This document shows positions 52,289 to 61,174 of a DNA stretch of 64,000 nt, piece by piece. This DNA comes from JBBPYC01 sp038200275 (GTDB lineage Bacteria > Pseudomonadota > Gammaproteobacteria > Burkholderiales > Burkholderiaceae_C). Below the pieces are notes generated by a model. That model made no database searches, was not told the origin of the DNA, and worked only from the letters and a program-made list of their open reading frames with translations. The stretch is taken from the NCBI GenBank assembly GCA_038200275.1, contig JBBPYC010000086.1, positions 39,895 through 103,894 on the forward strand, in the 5' to 3' direction. A program made the position numbers and the translations under genes. Every line of letters starts with the position of its first letter. Position 1 is the first letter of the stretch.

Positions 52289-53023
52289 TCATATGGTGAT
52301 GCCGCCATCAACCGAATACGCCTGCCCGGTCGCGAATTGCGATTCATCACTGGCCAGGAAAATCACCACGGGTGCGATCTCATCGGCTTGCGCCAGCCGG
52401 CCCATCGGCTGGCGGGCTATGAACGCCTTGCGCGCGGCCACCGGGTCGGCGTTGGCGTTGATGCGTTCGCCCAGCGACGGCGTGTCGACCGTGCCCGGAC
52501 ACACCGCGTTGCAGCGAATGCCTTGCGCGACGTAGTCGGCGGCAACGCTCTTGGTAAGACCCAGCACAGCGGCTTTCGTGGTGCCATAGACGCAGCGGTT
52601 CGGCAGCCCCTTGATGCTGGAGCACACGCTGGCCATATTGATGATGCTGCCTGCCGCTGCAGCCAGCATGCCGGGCAACACGGCCTGAATGGTCCAGAGC
52701 TGTGCGCGGACGTTCAGGCGGAAGGCGAAGTCCAGATCGTCGTCGCTTGCATCGAGCGCAGAGCCGTTGTGCACCACACCGGCGCAGTTGAACAGCACGT
52801 TGAACGCGGGCGCATCAGCGAAGAATGCACTGATCGCGCTCTTGTCGAGTACGTCGAGCCTGGCGGTCTGCACGGCGGACATGCCCGCATAGCGTTCCAG
52901 CAGCTTCTCGTTGACGTCGGTAGCCCAGACCTGCGCGCCTTCGGCCGCCATGGCCATCACGCTCGCATAGCCGATACCTTGCCCGGCGGCGGTGACCAGC
53001 ACGGTTTTGCCTTTGAGTCTCAT
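52289..53023 (-). CDS. SDR dehydrogenase, probable 2-keto-3-deoxy-sugar acid (L-fuconate type) dehydrogenase
   Basis: 244 residues of the classical SDR fold: NAD loop TAAGQGIGYAS, NCAGVVHNG, catalytic Ser in INMASVCSS, YxxxK as CVYGTTKAA, and GIRCNAVCPGTVDTPSL. The C-terminal part RQPMGRLAQADEIAPVVIFLASDES closely follows enzymes that oxidise 2-keto-3-deoxy-L-fuconate. It is co-directional with the FAH hydrolase (129-base gap), consistent with consecutive steps. Substrate assignment is by context. Intact. Confidence 0.83.
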   Translation of the reverse strand: MRLKGKTVLVTAAGQGIGYASVMAMAAEGAQVWATDVNEKLLERYAGMSAVQTARLDVLDKSAISAFFADAPAFNVLFNCAGVVHNGSALDASDDDLDFAFRLNVRAQLWTIQAVLPGMLAAAAGSIINMASVCSSIKGLPNRCVYGTTKAAVLGLTKSVAADYVAQGIRCNAVCPGTVDTPSLGERINANADPVAARKAFIARQPMGRLAQADEIAPVVIFLASDESQFATGQAYSVDGGITI

Positions 53024-53098
53024 GCGTTGTCCTGAGTAGGTGATGGGATAGCGCGCCGATCGGGCCTGCTGGGGTTAGCGCGGGTGCCTCGGCGCACG

Positions 53099-53899
53099 AT
53101 GACGCGTATTCTTGATTGGCCAGATCACTTGGCCAATCAAGGACAACCCTTAGGCTTCGCCAGACCTTTCGCACTGCCCATCCAGACCGTCGAACCGCAG
53201 CGCCTTTATCGCCAGATCGCCGCTGAGTTGAGCGCGCTGATTGCAAACGGTGAATACGCTGCCGGCGCGCGCCTGCCGGCCGAACGGGACTTGGCCAAAC
53301 AGTTCGGTGTGAGTCGCCCATCGATCCGCGAGGCGTTGATCGCACTCGAAGTGGAAGGTTGGGTCGAGGTGCGGACCGGCTCCGGGGTGTACGTGGTGCA
53401 GCGGCTGCAGCCCGACGAAGCGGCGCTCGGAGACATGCAATGGGACCCGCTCGAGCTCATTCGCGCGCCGTGTGGTGGAAAGCGAGGTGGCTGCACTGGC
53501 CACGACGCAGGCCAGGCGCAAGCACCTTCAAAGCACGACCCAGGCCATTGACGATATGCGCGCGCTGGCAACCGTTGGCGTCAATCCGGTCGAAGCCGAT
53601 CGAACCTTCCACATGGCGATCGTGTCGGCCTGCGCCAACGCGGTACTGGCACAAACGGTCGTTGCGTTCTGGGGGGGGCACGGCTCGGGCCGCTGTTCAA
53701 GCAATTGGGCGGCCGTCGGGAAACCTCACGGATATGGCATGCGTCCATCGCCGAGCATGAGCGCGTACTCGCTGCCATTGCCCACCACGACCCCGCTGCT
53801 GCCCGCGTAGCGATGCACCATCACATGGACAAAGCGCATCAACGATTCCAGGCCAGTTGGCGACGAACTCGTTCGCCCGCCGCATCAATGGCGCCATAG
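53099..53899 (+). pseudogene. GntR-family (FadR/FCD) regulator with two frameshifts
   Basis: Frame one gives RLYRQIAAELSALIANGEYAAG and the winged helix (LAKQFGVSRPSIREALIALEVEGWVEVRTGSGVYV), then breaks near 53469. A second frame continues VVESEVAALATTQARRK to CANAVLAQTVVAFW, then breaks in a run of eight G (53671-53678). A third frame resumes PLFKQLGGRRETSRIWHASIAEHERVLAAI to the end of the FCD ligand-binding domain. The 5' end is uncertain: the ATG at 53099 is a guess, since the dyad at 53111-53141 would then be inside the gene. Confidence 0.85.
53111..53141. promoter_or_regulatory. perfect inverted repeat, candidate GntR operator
   Basis: CTTGATTGGCCA (53111-53122) and TGGCCAATCAAG (53130-53141) are exact inverted copies separated by seven bases. 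The TGG...CCA core recalls FadR-subfamily operators. It lies between the divergent SDR gene and the GntR gene, the expected place for a local repressor site. Confidence 0.65.
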
Positions 53900-53941
53900 C
53901 CCACGTTTTCTCGACCGTTCCATTTCACCCAAGGAGACACC

Positions 53942-54937
53942 ATGAAGACCAAACGATTTGCTATTAAAACAATTGCTGCAGGTGCAATACTGGTGGCCGG
54001 TTTTGGCACATTCGGCATCGCAAATGCACAAATCAAGCTCAAGTGGGCGCATGTGTATGAGACGTCGGAGCCGTTCCAGAAAAACGCAGTCTGGGCAGCT
54101 GACGAGATCAATAAGCGCACCAGCGGCCACTAAGACATCCAGGTGTTCCCTGCATCGAGCCTGGGCAAGGAGTCCGACATCAACCAGGGCCTCACGCTGG
54201 GCACGGTGGACATCATCTACACCGGTGCCAGCTTCGCTGGCCGCAGCTACCCGCCGCTGTCGGGCACATACTTTCCTTTCACCTTCCGGGATTCGGAGCA
54301 CTCGCTCAAATATGCGAAGTGCGACGTGTTCAAGGAATTGTCGAAAGGCTATGAAGACAGGACCGGCAACCACATCACGGTCCTGAACTATCACGGCGCC
54401 CGCGATGTGACCTCGACCGAAAAGAAGCCGGTGCGCACCCCTGCCGACATGAAGGACCTGAAGATCCGTGCGCCCGATGCGCCCGCTTACCTCGCGTTCC
54501 CCAAGGCGCTGGGCGCCAACCCGATGCCGATCGCGTTTGCCGAGGTGTATCTGGCGCTGCAGAACGGCAGCGTGGATGCGCAGGAAAACCCGCTGCCGAC
54601 CATCGAGGCGAAGAAGTTCTACGAGGTGCAGAAAAACATTTCGCTCACGGGTCATATCGTCGATTCGCTGCTCACGATCGTCTCACCTTCGGTCTGGAAA
54701 AAGCTTTCTGCCGAGGACAAAAAGGGGTTCGAGAAAGTGATGCAGGAAGCCGCCGAGAAGACTGGCCGCGAAATCATCGCGTCTGAAACGCGACTGGTCG
54801 ATGAGCTCAAGAAAAGGGGCAACAACGTGATCACGGTGGACAAGAAAGCCTTTGCTGAAGCGGTGCTGAAAAACACCACGCCAGAGGCACAGGGTTACCG
54901 CAAGGGTGACTACGACCGGATCGTGAACATTCGCTGA
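53942..54937 (+). pseudogene. dctP: TRAP transporter substrate-binding protein DctP, interrupted by a stop codon
   Basis: Periplasmic binding protein for a dicarboxylate or sugar acid. A good ribosome-binding site (AAGGAG) precedes the ATG. The signal peptide ends GTFGIANAQ, and the mature protein runs IKLKWAHVYETSEPFQKNAVW to RTSGH, where TAA (54131-54133) occurs in frame. The same frame continues DIQVFPASSLGKESDINQG and the rest of a complete DctP (SLTGHIVDSLLTIVSP, then TRLVDELKKRGNNVITVD) to 54937. Relatives have Tyr at the stop position (GHYDIQVFP), so TAC to TAA is the simplest explanation. Confidence 0.88.
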
Positions 54938-54977
54938 AGCGAACAGAAACTTTCCATAAAGTCTGCGAGCCCACACC

Positions 54978-55579
54978 ATGCGCCCGATCCATCACCCGAC
55001 CAGAACCGCGCCTGAAATTTCAACCGAGCCCAAGGTGCTCGACGAGCACGGCAATCTTTTGATGAAAGACGAGCTGGTCGACCTGTCGGACGTGATCGCC
55101 GAGGGATGGATTTCGCTGGTGATTTTCCGGGTGTTGGGGCTCACGGTCTTCTGTCAGTTCATCACGCTCTACGTGCTCAATGATTCGGCCGCGTGGACCG
55201 AAGTGGTGGCGCGCGCTACATGCTGATCGGCGTGGTGTTGATCGGCGTGTCGGTGGGCGTTGCCAAGAACAATCGGATTCAGGTGGACTTCTTCTACCGG
55301 CACATGCCAGTCGCGATGGAGCGTTGGCTGTCACGTGCCGTCGACGTGTTGCGCACCGCGTTCTTTGCGGCGGCCGTCGTGATGACGGTGCAGATGATGC
55401 TCAAGATCGGCGGCAACACGCGCATGACCATCGTCGATGCGCCGATGAACATCGTCTACGGCATGTGCCTGTTCGGTTTTGTCTGCATGACCTGGCGCTC
55501 CATCCAGGTGCTGCGCCGGCACTGGGCGCGCGGCTACAGCGTGCTGGAGCGGCCCGAGACCACACTCGCCACCGATTGA
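54978..55579 (+). pseudogene. dctQ: TRAP transporter small membrane subunit DctQ with a frameshift
   Basis: First frame: a hydrophilic N-terminus then GWISLVIFRVLGLTVFCQFITLYVLNDSAAWTEVVAR. At 55209-55216 an extra GC in GCGCGCGC shifts the frame to a stop at 55226. The correct continuation YMLIGVVLIGVSVGVAKNNRIQVDFFYRHMP and two more membrane helices lie in another frame to 55579. Removing two bases restores one protein of about 200 residues with four helices. Confidence 0.86.
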
Positions 55580-55600
55580 TCAAATAAAAACAAAGCGCCC

Positions 55601-56975
55601 GTGCTGAAAATCGTCTTCCTGGTCTTCACGGCCGGCGGCATTCCGGTCGCCGTCGCCATGGCCGGCGCCTCACTGGCCTACATCCTGTGGTCGGGCGACT
55701 TGCCGCCGTTCGTCGTGATCCACCGCATGGTCGGTGGCATCGACAGTTTTCCGCTGCTGGCCGTCCCGTTTTTCATCCTGGCCGGCAATCTGATGAACAA
55801 CGCGGGCATCACCACGCGCATTTTCAATTTTGCGATGGCGCTGGTCGGCTGGCTGCGCGGCGGATTGGGGCATGTCAATGTGCTGGCCTCAGTGATCTTC
55901 GCGGGCATGAGCGGCACCGCCATCGCCGATGCGGCGGGCCTGGGCACTATCGAAATCAAGGCGATGAAGGAGCATGGCTATCCGGTCGAGTTCGCGGTCG
56001 GCGTCACGGCCGCATCGGCCACACTGGGCCCGATCATTCCGCCGAGCCTGCCGTTCGTGATCTACGGCAATGATGGCCAACGCTTCCGTCGGCGCGCTGT
56101 TTCTGGCCGGCATCCTGCCCGGGGTGCTGCTGACGACTCGGATGATGCTCACCGTGAGCTACTACGCCTACAAGAATCAATGGGGCGGCGATATCAAGTT
56201 CTCCAGCAGCAAATTCTTCAAGGCGATGGTCGAACTGGCGGTGGTCATCGCGTGGCCGCTGCTATTGTGGGTGCTGGTGGTCAAGCTCGGCACGCCGCCG
56301 TGCTGGACCGTGTTCGGTGGCTTCGCGGCGTTGTTCCTGGTGGACCGCATGTTTCGCTTTCAGGCGCTGCTGCCGATCATGACGCCGGTGCGGTTGATCG
56401 GCGGCATGACGACGGGTCTTTTCACCCCCACCGAAGGCGCCATCGCGGCCTGCGTGTGGGCCATGATCCTGGGACTGGCCTGGCACTGCACGCTGACCTG
56501 GAAGATGTTCGTCAAAGTCTGTCTGGACACGGTGGAGACCAGCAGCACGGTGCTGTTCATCGTGGCCGCTGCATCCATCTTTGGCTGGATATTGACGGCT
56601 ACGGGCGTGACCACCGACATCGCCGCCTGGGTGCTCGGCGTCACGGACCAGGCCTGGGTGCTTCTGCTGCTGGCCAACCTGCTGGTGCTGTTCGTCGGCT
56701 GCTTTCTCGAACCCACAGCCGCCATTACCATCCTGGTGCCGCTCCTGCTGCCGATCGCCGTGCACCTGGGCGTCGACCCGGTGCACTTCGGGCTGGTGAT
56801 GGTGCTGAATCTGATGATCGGCCTGTTGCACCCGCCGATGGGTATGGTGCTGTTCGTGCTGGCGCGTATTGCCAACCTGAGCTTCGAGCGCACGACAATG
56901 GCAATCCTGCCTTGACTGATGCCGCTGCTGCTGGCCCTGATCGTGATCACTTACGTACCGGCGCTGGTGTTGTGA
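55601..56975 (+). pseudogene. dctM: TRAP transporter large permease DctM with a frameshift and a nonsense codon
   Basis: Starts at GTG 55601. The first frame covers several helices to PIIPPSLPFVIYG, where one extra A at 56069/56070 shifts the frame; the next frame continues MMANASVGALFLAGILPGV through the remaining helices. A TGA at 56913-56915 (AILP-stop-LMPLLLALIV) replaces a Trp codon found in relatives, and the frame then runs to a natural stop at 56973-56975. With two independent lesions, the gene cannot make a full permease. Confidence 0.88.
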
Positions 56976-57024
56976 CTTCCGAAACTATTGATGCACTGAA
57001 AAACCAGTAATGGAGCGACCCCAC

Positions 57025-58566
57025 ATGCTGACCGAAACCATCACCCCCTTCATCCGTCTGCATGCTGCCGACGACGTCGTAATTGCGCGCAGCCAGCTCG
57101 TCGGTGGCAGCGCCATAGAGGACTTCACCGTTCGCGGCCTGATACCGGCCGGCCACAAGGTAGCGGCGCATGCAATCGAAGCCGGCGCACCGGTGCGCCG
57201 CTACAACCAGATCATCGGATTTGCCCGCAAGCCAATTGCAGCTGGTGAACACGTGCACACGCACAACCTCGACATGGGCCCCGACAAAGGCGACTTCGCG
57301 CGCGACTACGCGATCGGCGCCGACGTGAAGCCCGAGCCGGCGCGGCGCGAAGCCACGTTCATGGGCTATCAGCGTGACGATGGCCGGGTGGCCACGCGCA
57401 ACTATCTCGGCATCCTGTCCAGCGTGAACTGCTCGGCCACCGCAGCACGCGCGATCGCCGATCACTTTTCGCGCCAGACCAATCCGGCCGCGCTCGAAGC
57501 GTTCCCGAACGTCGACGGCGTGGTTGCACTCACGCACGGTACTGGCTGCGGCATGGATACCGAAGGACTCGGCATGCAGGTGCTGCAGCGCGTGCTCGCG
57601 GGGTATGCCACACATCCGAACTTCGCTGGCGTGCTGGTGATCGGCCTGGGCTGCGAAGCAAACCAGTTGAACGTGTGGCTGGCGCACAGCAGCTTGCGTG
57701 AAGGTGAATCGCTCAAGGTGTTCAGCATCCAGGACACCGGCGGCACCAAAAAGACGGTGGACAAGGGCATCGCACTGATCAAGGAGATGCTGCCCGCCGC
57801 CAACCGCGCCGAGCGCACGCCTTGCAGCGCCGCGCATATCACGATCGGCTTGCAATGCGGCGGCTCAGACGGTTATTCGGGCATCAGCGCGAACCCGGCA
57901 CTGGGCGCCGCAGTCGACCTGCTCGTCGCGCACGGCGGCAGCGCGATCCTGTCGGAGACACCCGAGGTCTACGGCGCCGAACACCTGCTGACCCGCCGCG
58001 CGGTCGCGCCCGAGATCGGCCAGAAACTGATCGACCGCATCAAGTGGTGGGAAGACTACACGCGCATCAACAACGGCGAGATGAACAACAACCCGTCACC
58101 CGGCAACAAGGCGGGCGGCCTGACGACCATCCTTGAAAAATCGCTCGGCGCGGTCGCCAAGGGCGGCACGACGAACCTGCAGGCCGTCTACGAATACGCA
58201 GAGCCTGTCACCGCTCACGGCTTCGTGTTCATGGACACGCCCGGCTATGACCCGGTCAGCGCGACGGGCCAGGTGGCCGGCGGCGCCAATGTCATCTGCT
58301 TCACGACCGGGCGCGGCTCGGCTTACGGCTGTGCGCCCGCGCCGTCGCTGAAGCTTGCCACCAACACCGCACTTTGGAAGCGGCAGGAAGAAGATATGGA
58401 CATCAACTGCGGCGAGATCGTCGACGGCGACGCGTCGATCCAGCAGATGGGCCAACGCATCTTCGAGATGGTGCTGGCCACCGCGTCCGGCGAATTGAGC
58501 AAGAGCGAGCGGCACGGCTACGGTCAGAACGAATTCGTGCCGTGGCAACTAGGTGCGGTGATGTAA
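57025..58566 (+). CDS. UxaA-family (altronate/galactarate-type) dehydratase
   Basis: Iron-dependent sugar-acid dehydratase family. 513 residues: an N-terminal SAF domain (IRLHAADDVVIARSQL to HVHTHNLDM) then the UxaA catalytic part with GYQRDDGRVATRNYLGILSSVNC, THGTGCGMDTEG, VIGLGCEANQ, LQCGGSDGYSGISANPALG and TTGRGSAYGCAPAPSLKL. Conserved cysteines are present. The ATG at 57025 is chosen because GGAG lies nine bases before it; an ATG at 57010 is in frame. The gene follows the broken TRAP genes yet is intact. Substrate probably a hexonate/uronate. Confidence 0.88.
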   Translation: MLTETITPFIRLHAADDVVIARSQLVGGSAIEDFTVRGLIPAGHKVAAHAIEAGAPVRRYNQIIGFARKPIAAGEHVHTHNLDMGPDKGDFARDYAIGADVKPEPARREATFMGYQRDDGRVATRNYLGILSSVNCSATAARAIADHFSRQTNPAALEAFPNVDGVVALTHGTGCGMDTEGLGMQVLQRVLAGYATHPNFAGVLVIGLGCEANQLNVWLAHSSLREGESLKVFSIQDTGGTKKTVDKGIALIKEMLPAANRAERTPCSAAHITIGLQCGGSDGYSGISANPALGAAVDLLVAHGGSAILSETPEVYGAEHLLTRRAVAPEIGQKLIDRIKWWEDYTRINNGEMNNNPSPGNKAGGLTTILEKSLGAVAKGGTTNLQAVYEYAEPVTAHGFVFMDTPGYDPVSATGQVAGGANVICFTTGRGSAYGCAPAPSLKLATNTALWKRQEEDMDINCGEIVDGDASIQQMGQRIFEMVLATASGELSKSERHGYGQNEFVPWQLGAVM

Positions 58567-58671
58567 CTCCCCCCAGCCTTCGCTCCCTTTGGTCGGCTTT
58601 CGCCTACCCCCCCCGTTCGGGGGGGGGGCGCCTGCGGCTTGGCAGAGCCAGCTCCGCGACCCCTGCTGGGA
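58567..58671 (+). repeat. dispersed GC-rich intergenic repeat, copy 2
   Basis: Directly after the stop of the UxaA-family gene. It shares the ordered words CAGCCTTCGCTC, TCGGCTTTC, GGCGCCTGCGG, TTGGCAGAGCCAGCTC and ACCCCTGCTGG with copy 1 at 23411-23521. Its centre is eight C (58607-58614), GTTC, and ten G (58619-58628), a very stable hairpin. Confidence 0.65.
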
Positions 58672-58752
58672 CATAACATTCAATACCTGACGCGCGTGAT
58701 GGCAGACTGACAGCAGAACAACTTCCACTGTATACCGAGGAGACTTATTTCA

Positions 58753-59814
58753 ATGTCTAAATTGATTCCCGCCGAGCAACTGCAAGCGCAGGTAGCTTCC
58801 ATTTTGGTAGCAGCAGGTGCACGCCCCAACGAGGCTGACCAAGTAGCCGGCAACCTCGTGATGGCGAACCTGTCGGGTCATGATTCCCACGGCGTGGGCA
58901 TGCTGCCGCGCTATGTTGATGCGATCCGCGAAGGCGGATTGAAGCCGCAGGCGGCTGTGCAGATCAAGGTCGACATCGGCACCATGCTTGCGCTCGACGG
59001 CGACCGCGGCTTTGGCCAAGTGGTTGGCGTGCAGGCAATGGACCTCGCCATTGAGCGCGCCAAAGCGCATGGCAGCTGCATCATGACGTTGGGCAATGCA
59101 CACCACCTGGGGCGCATCGGCCACTTCGCCGAGATGGCGGCCGCGCAGGGCTTGGTTGCACTGCACTTTGTCAATGTGCTGTCGCGCCCGGTGGTGGCGC
59201 CCTGGGGCGGCGGCGACGGGCGCTTCGGCACCAATCCATGCTGCATCGGCATCCCCATCGCCGGTAAGGAGCCCTTCGTACTCGACTTCGCAACCAGCCG
59301 GGTGGCGCAAGGCAAGATGCGCGTCGCGCACAACAAGGGCGTGCAGGTGCCGCCGGGTCACTTGATCGACGAGCACGGCGCGCCGACCACCGTGCCGGGG
59401 GTCGTCGTGGTGCCCCAGAGCAACGGCCTGTTCGGTGCGCTCATGACCTTCGGCGAACACAAGGGCTACGGCATGGCGGTCGCATGCGAGTTGCTCGGCG
59501 GCGCGTTGAGCGGCGGCGGCACTTGGCATCATCCGGCCGACGCGCGGCGCGCGGTGCTAAACGGCATGCTGTGCGTGCTGATCGACCCCGCCCGGCTCGG
59601 CACCCAAGAGAAGTTCGAAGAGGAAACGACTGCCTTCATCGACTGGCTACAGGGGGCGCCTGCCGGCACCGGCTTCGATCGCGTGCGCATCGCCGGCGAG
59701 CCGGAGCGCGAAGCGCGCAAGCAGCGCAAAGTCTCCGGCATCGAAGTCGACGATGCGACCTGGGCCGAGATCGTGCAGGCGGCTGAACGGGTGGGTGCCG
59801 CGTCGCTGAGTTGA
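58753..59814 (+). CDS. Ldh/malate-lactate dehydrogenase family oxidoreductase (YiaK/ComC type)
   Basis: NAD(P)-dependent 2-hydroxyacid or 2,3-diketogulonate-type dehydrogenase. 353 residues with the family signatures MANLSGHDSHGVGMLPRYVDAI, GNAHHLGRIGHFAEMAA, APWGGGDGRFGTNP and FGEHKGYGMAVACELLGGALSG. It has no Rossmann motif, as expected for this class. Downstream of the UxaA-family gene and intact, it is probably part of the same sugar-acid route, perhaps oxidising the lactate-type product. GGAG lies upstream of the ATG. Confidence 0.88.
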   Translation: MSKLIPAEQLQAQVASILVAAGARPNEADQVAGNLVMANLSGHDSHGVGMLPRYVDAIREGGLKPQAAVQIKVDIGTMLALDGDRGFGQVVGVQAMDLAIERAKAHGSCIMTLGNAHHLGRIGHFAEMAAAQGLVALHFVNVLSRPVVAPWGGGDGRFGTNPCCIGIPIAGKEPFVLDFATSRVAQGKMRVAHNKGVQVPPGHLIDEHGAPTTVPGVVVVPQSNGLFGALMTFGEHKGYGMAVACELLGGALSGGGTWHHPADARRAVLNGMLCVLIDPARLGTQEKFEEETTAFIDWLQGAPAGTGFDRVRIAGEPEREARKQRKVSGIEVDDATWAEIVQAAERVGAASLS

Positions 59815-60146
59815 CGCAATAGGCTCTCACGCCGCGGCGCAACAGTGCAACGATGCAGCCTTGCACCGTACCGGCAGACTGCAACCCCAGCAGCACCTGA
59901 TGCATGGTCAGTGCCAAGCTCGTGCGAACAAGCGGTTATGTGTTCGTTTCAAACATGCTGCGTGTTTTTGCGGACTTTTGCCGCACACATGCTCATCTGA
60001 CGCAAGGCGGTCGGCATTGGCGTGCAGTTCTGCCTATCTTCGAAACCCCAAGCGGGGCTAAGGTTCAGGATTCGGATTTGCAATGAGCGACTCCAGAACG
60101 CGGCGCAGGCCGCAATTTCCTCCACCTTAAAGCCTCTGCTGCTGCT
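59815..60146. other. 332-base intergenic region, no gene recognised
   Basis: Between the Ldh-type gene and the PhnD-like gene, both forward. It contains a few short inverted words (for example CCCC-AAGC-GGGG near 60050) and T-rich patches around 59940-59990 but no recognised element. It probably holds the promoter of the next gene. Confidence 0.4.
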
Positions 60147-61082
60147 ATGAACAAACGCGATTTTTTCCTCTCGATGGCTGCAGTGGGGTCCCACAGCGTG
60201 CTCTGGGCACAAAAGCGCAGTGCGGCAGCCGCGCGCGCGCAGGACGCCGGCTCGGCAACCAGCGACGTCGCGCCCCCTAACAACCCATCGCCTGCCGAGG
60301 CATCGCCCCCCGGCAATTCCGACGAGGCACCGTTCGTGATTGCAATCAACGAGGGCGTGACCTACCGCGACCCGAACGGCAGCGCAGGCGATCGGTTCGG
60401 CGAACTGTCTGCCGACCTGGAAAAGCTGGTCAAGCGGCCGGTTCGGTTCTCGCTGGTTCGAAATTACCCGGAACTGGTCGAAGGCCTCCAGCAGGATCGC
60501 TACGACCTGGCTTATGTGCATCCGGCGCATCACGCGATCCGCGCGATGAAGAAGAACAAGTACCGGCTGGTCGCACTGACCAAGGGCTATACCGAATACC
60601 GGGCGTCATTCATGGTGCTTAAGGACTCGCCGGTGCAGACACTGGCCGACCTGGGCCGCGAACGCCGCAAGGTCGGCGGTCCGTCCGAGGATTCGATCAC
60701 GTCGGTGATGGCGCGCGCGGCGTTGCGGGAAGCCCTGGGCGGGGAGTTGCCGGCCATGTCGTACGTGCGCTATCAAGACGCGGTGCCATTCATGGTCGAG
60801 AACAACCTGTGCACCGCCGGCGTGTCGGCGTCGAAGTCGGTCGTGCAAGCGTGGCAGGACAAAGGCGGCCGCGTGCTGTTCACGAGTCAGCCGGTGCCGA
60901 TCAAGCAGCTGCTCGCCAGCGGCAGAGTGCCGGCGGAGCAACGCGCCGCGCTGACAAATTATTTCATCAGGCTCGATCAGCAGGAGACGGGCCAGCGCCG
61001 GCTCAAAGCGCTGAACGTTGCGGGATTCGTCGACGCCGACGAAAACGCGTTGATGCCCATTGGCAAGTGGTTGGGCGTGTAA
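60147..61082 (+). CDS. PhnD-like phosphate/phosphonate substrate-binding protein
   Basis: 311 residues. N-terminal export signal (KRDFFLSMAAVGSHSVLWAQ), a low-complexity Ala/Pro/Ser linker of about 40 residues, then a type II periplasmic-binding fold: FVIAINEGVTYRDPNG, RPVRFSLVRNYPELVEGLQQDRYDLAYVHPAHHAI, YRASFMVLKDSPVQTLADL and VGGPSEDSITSVMARAAL. Related proteins feed phosphonate ABC transporters or act as sensor-associated binding proteins. No permease or ATPase gene is adjacent. Ligand unknown. Confidence 0.78.
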   Translation: MNKRDFFLSMAAVGSHSVLWAQKRSAAAARAQDAGSATSDVAPPNNPSPAEASPPGNSDEAPFVIAINEGVTYRDPNGSAGDRFGELSADLEKLVKRPVRFSLVRNYPELVEGLQQDRYDLAYVHPAHHAIRAMKKNKYRLVALTKGYTEYRASFMVLKDSPVQTLADLGRERRKVGGPSEDSITSVMARAALREALGGELPAMSYVRYQDAVPFMVENNLCTAGVSASKSVVQAWQDKGGRVLFTSQPVPIKQLLASGRVPAEQRAALTNYFIRLDQQETGQRRLKALNVAGFVDADENALMPIGKWLGV

Positions 61083-61174
61083 CTGCTGCGCGTGGTCCGG
61101 GCAAGATCGCCGAAATGGCATCTGCCTGAGCGAGCAGTGGCCCCCAGCGCTCGACCGGCGCGCGAAGGCATGTG

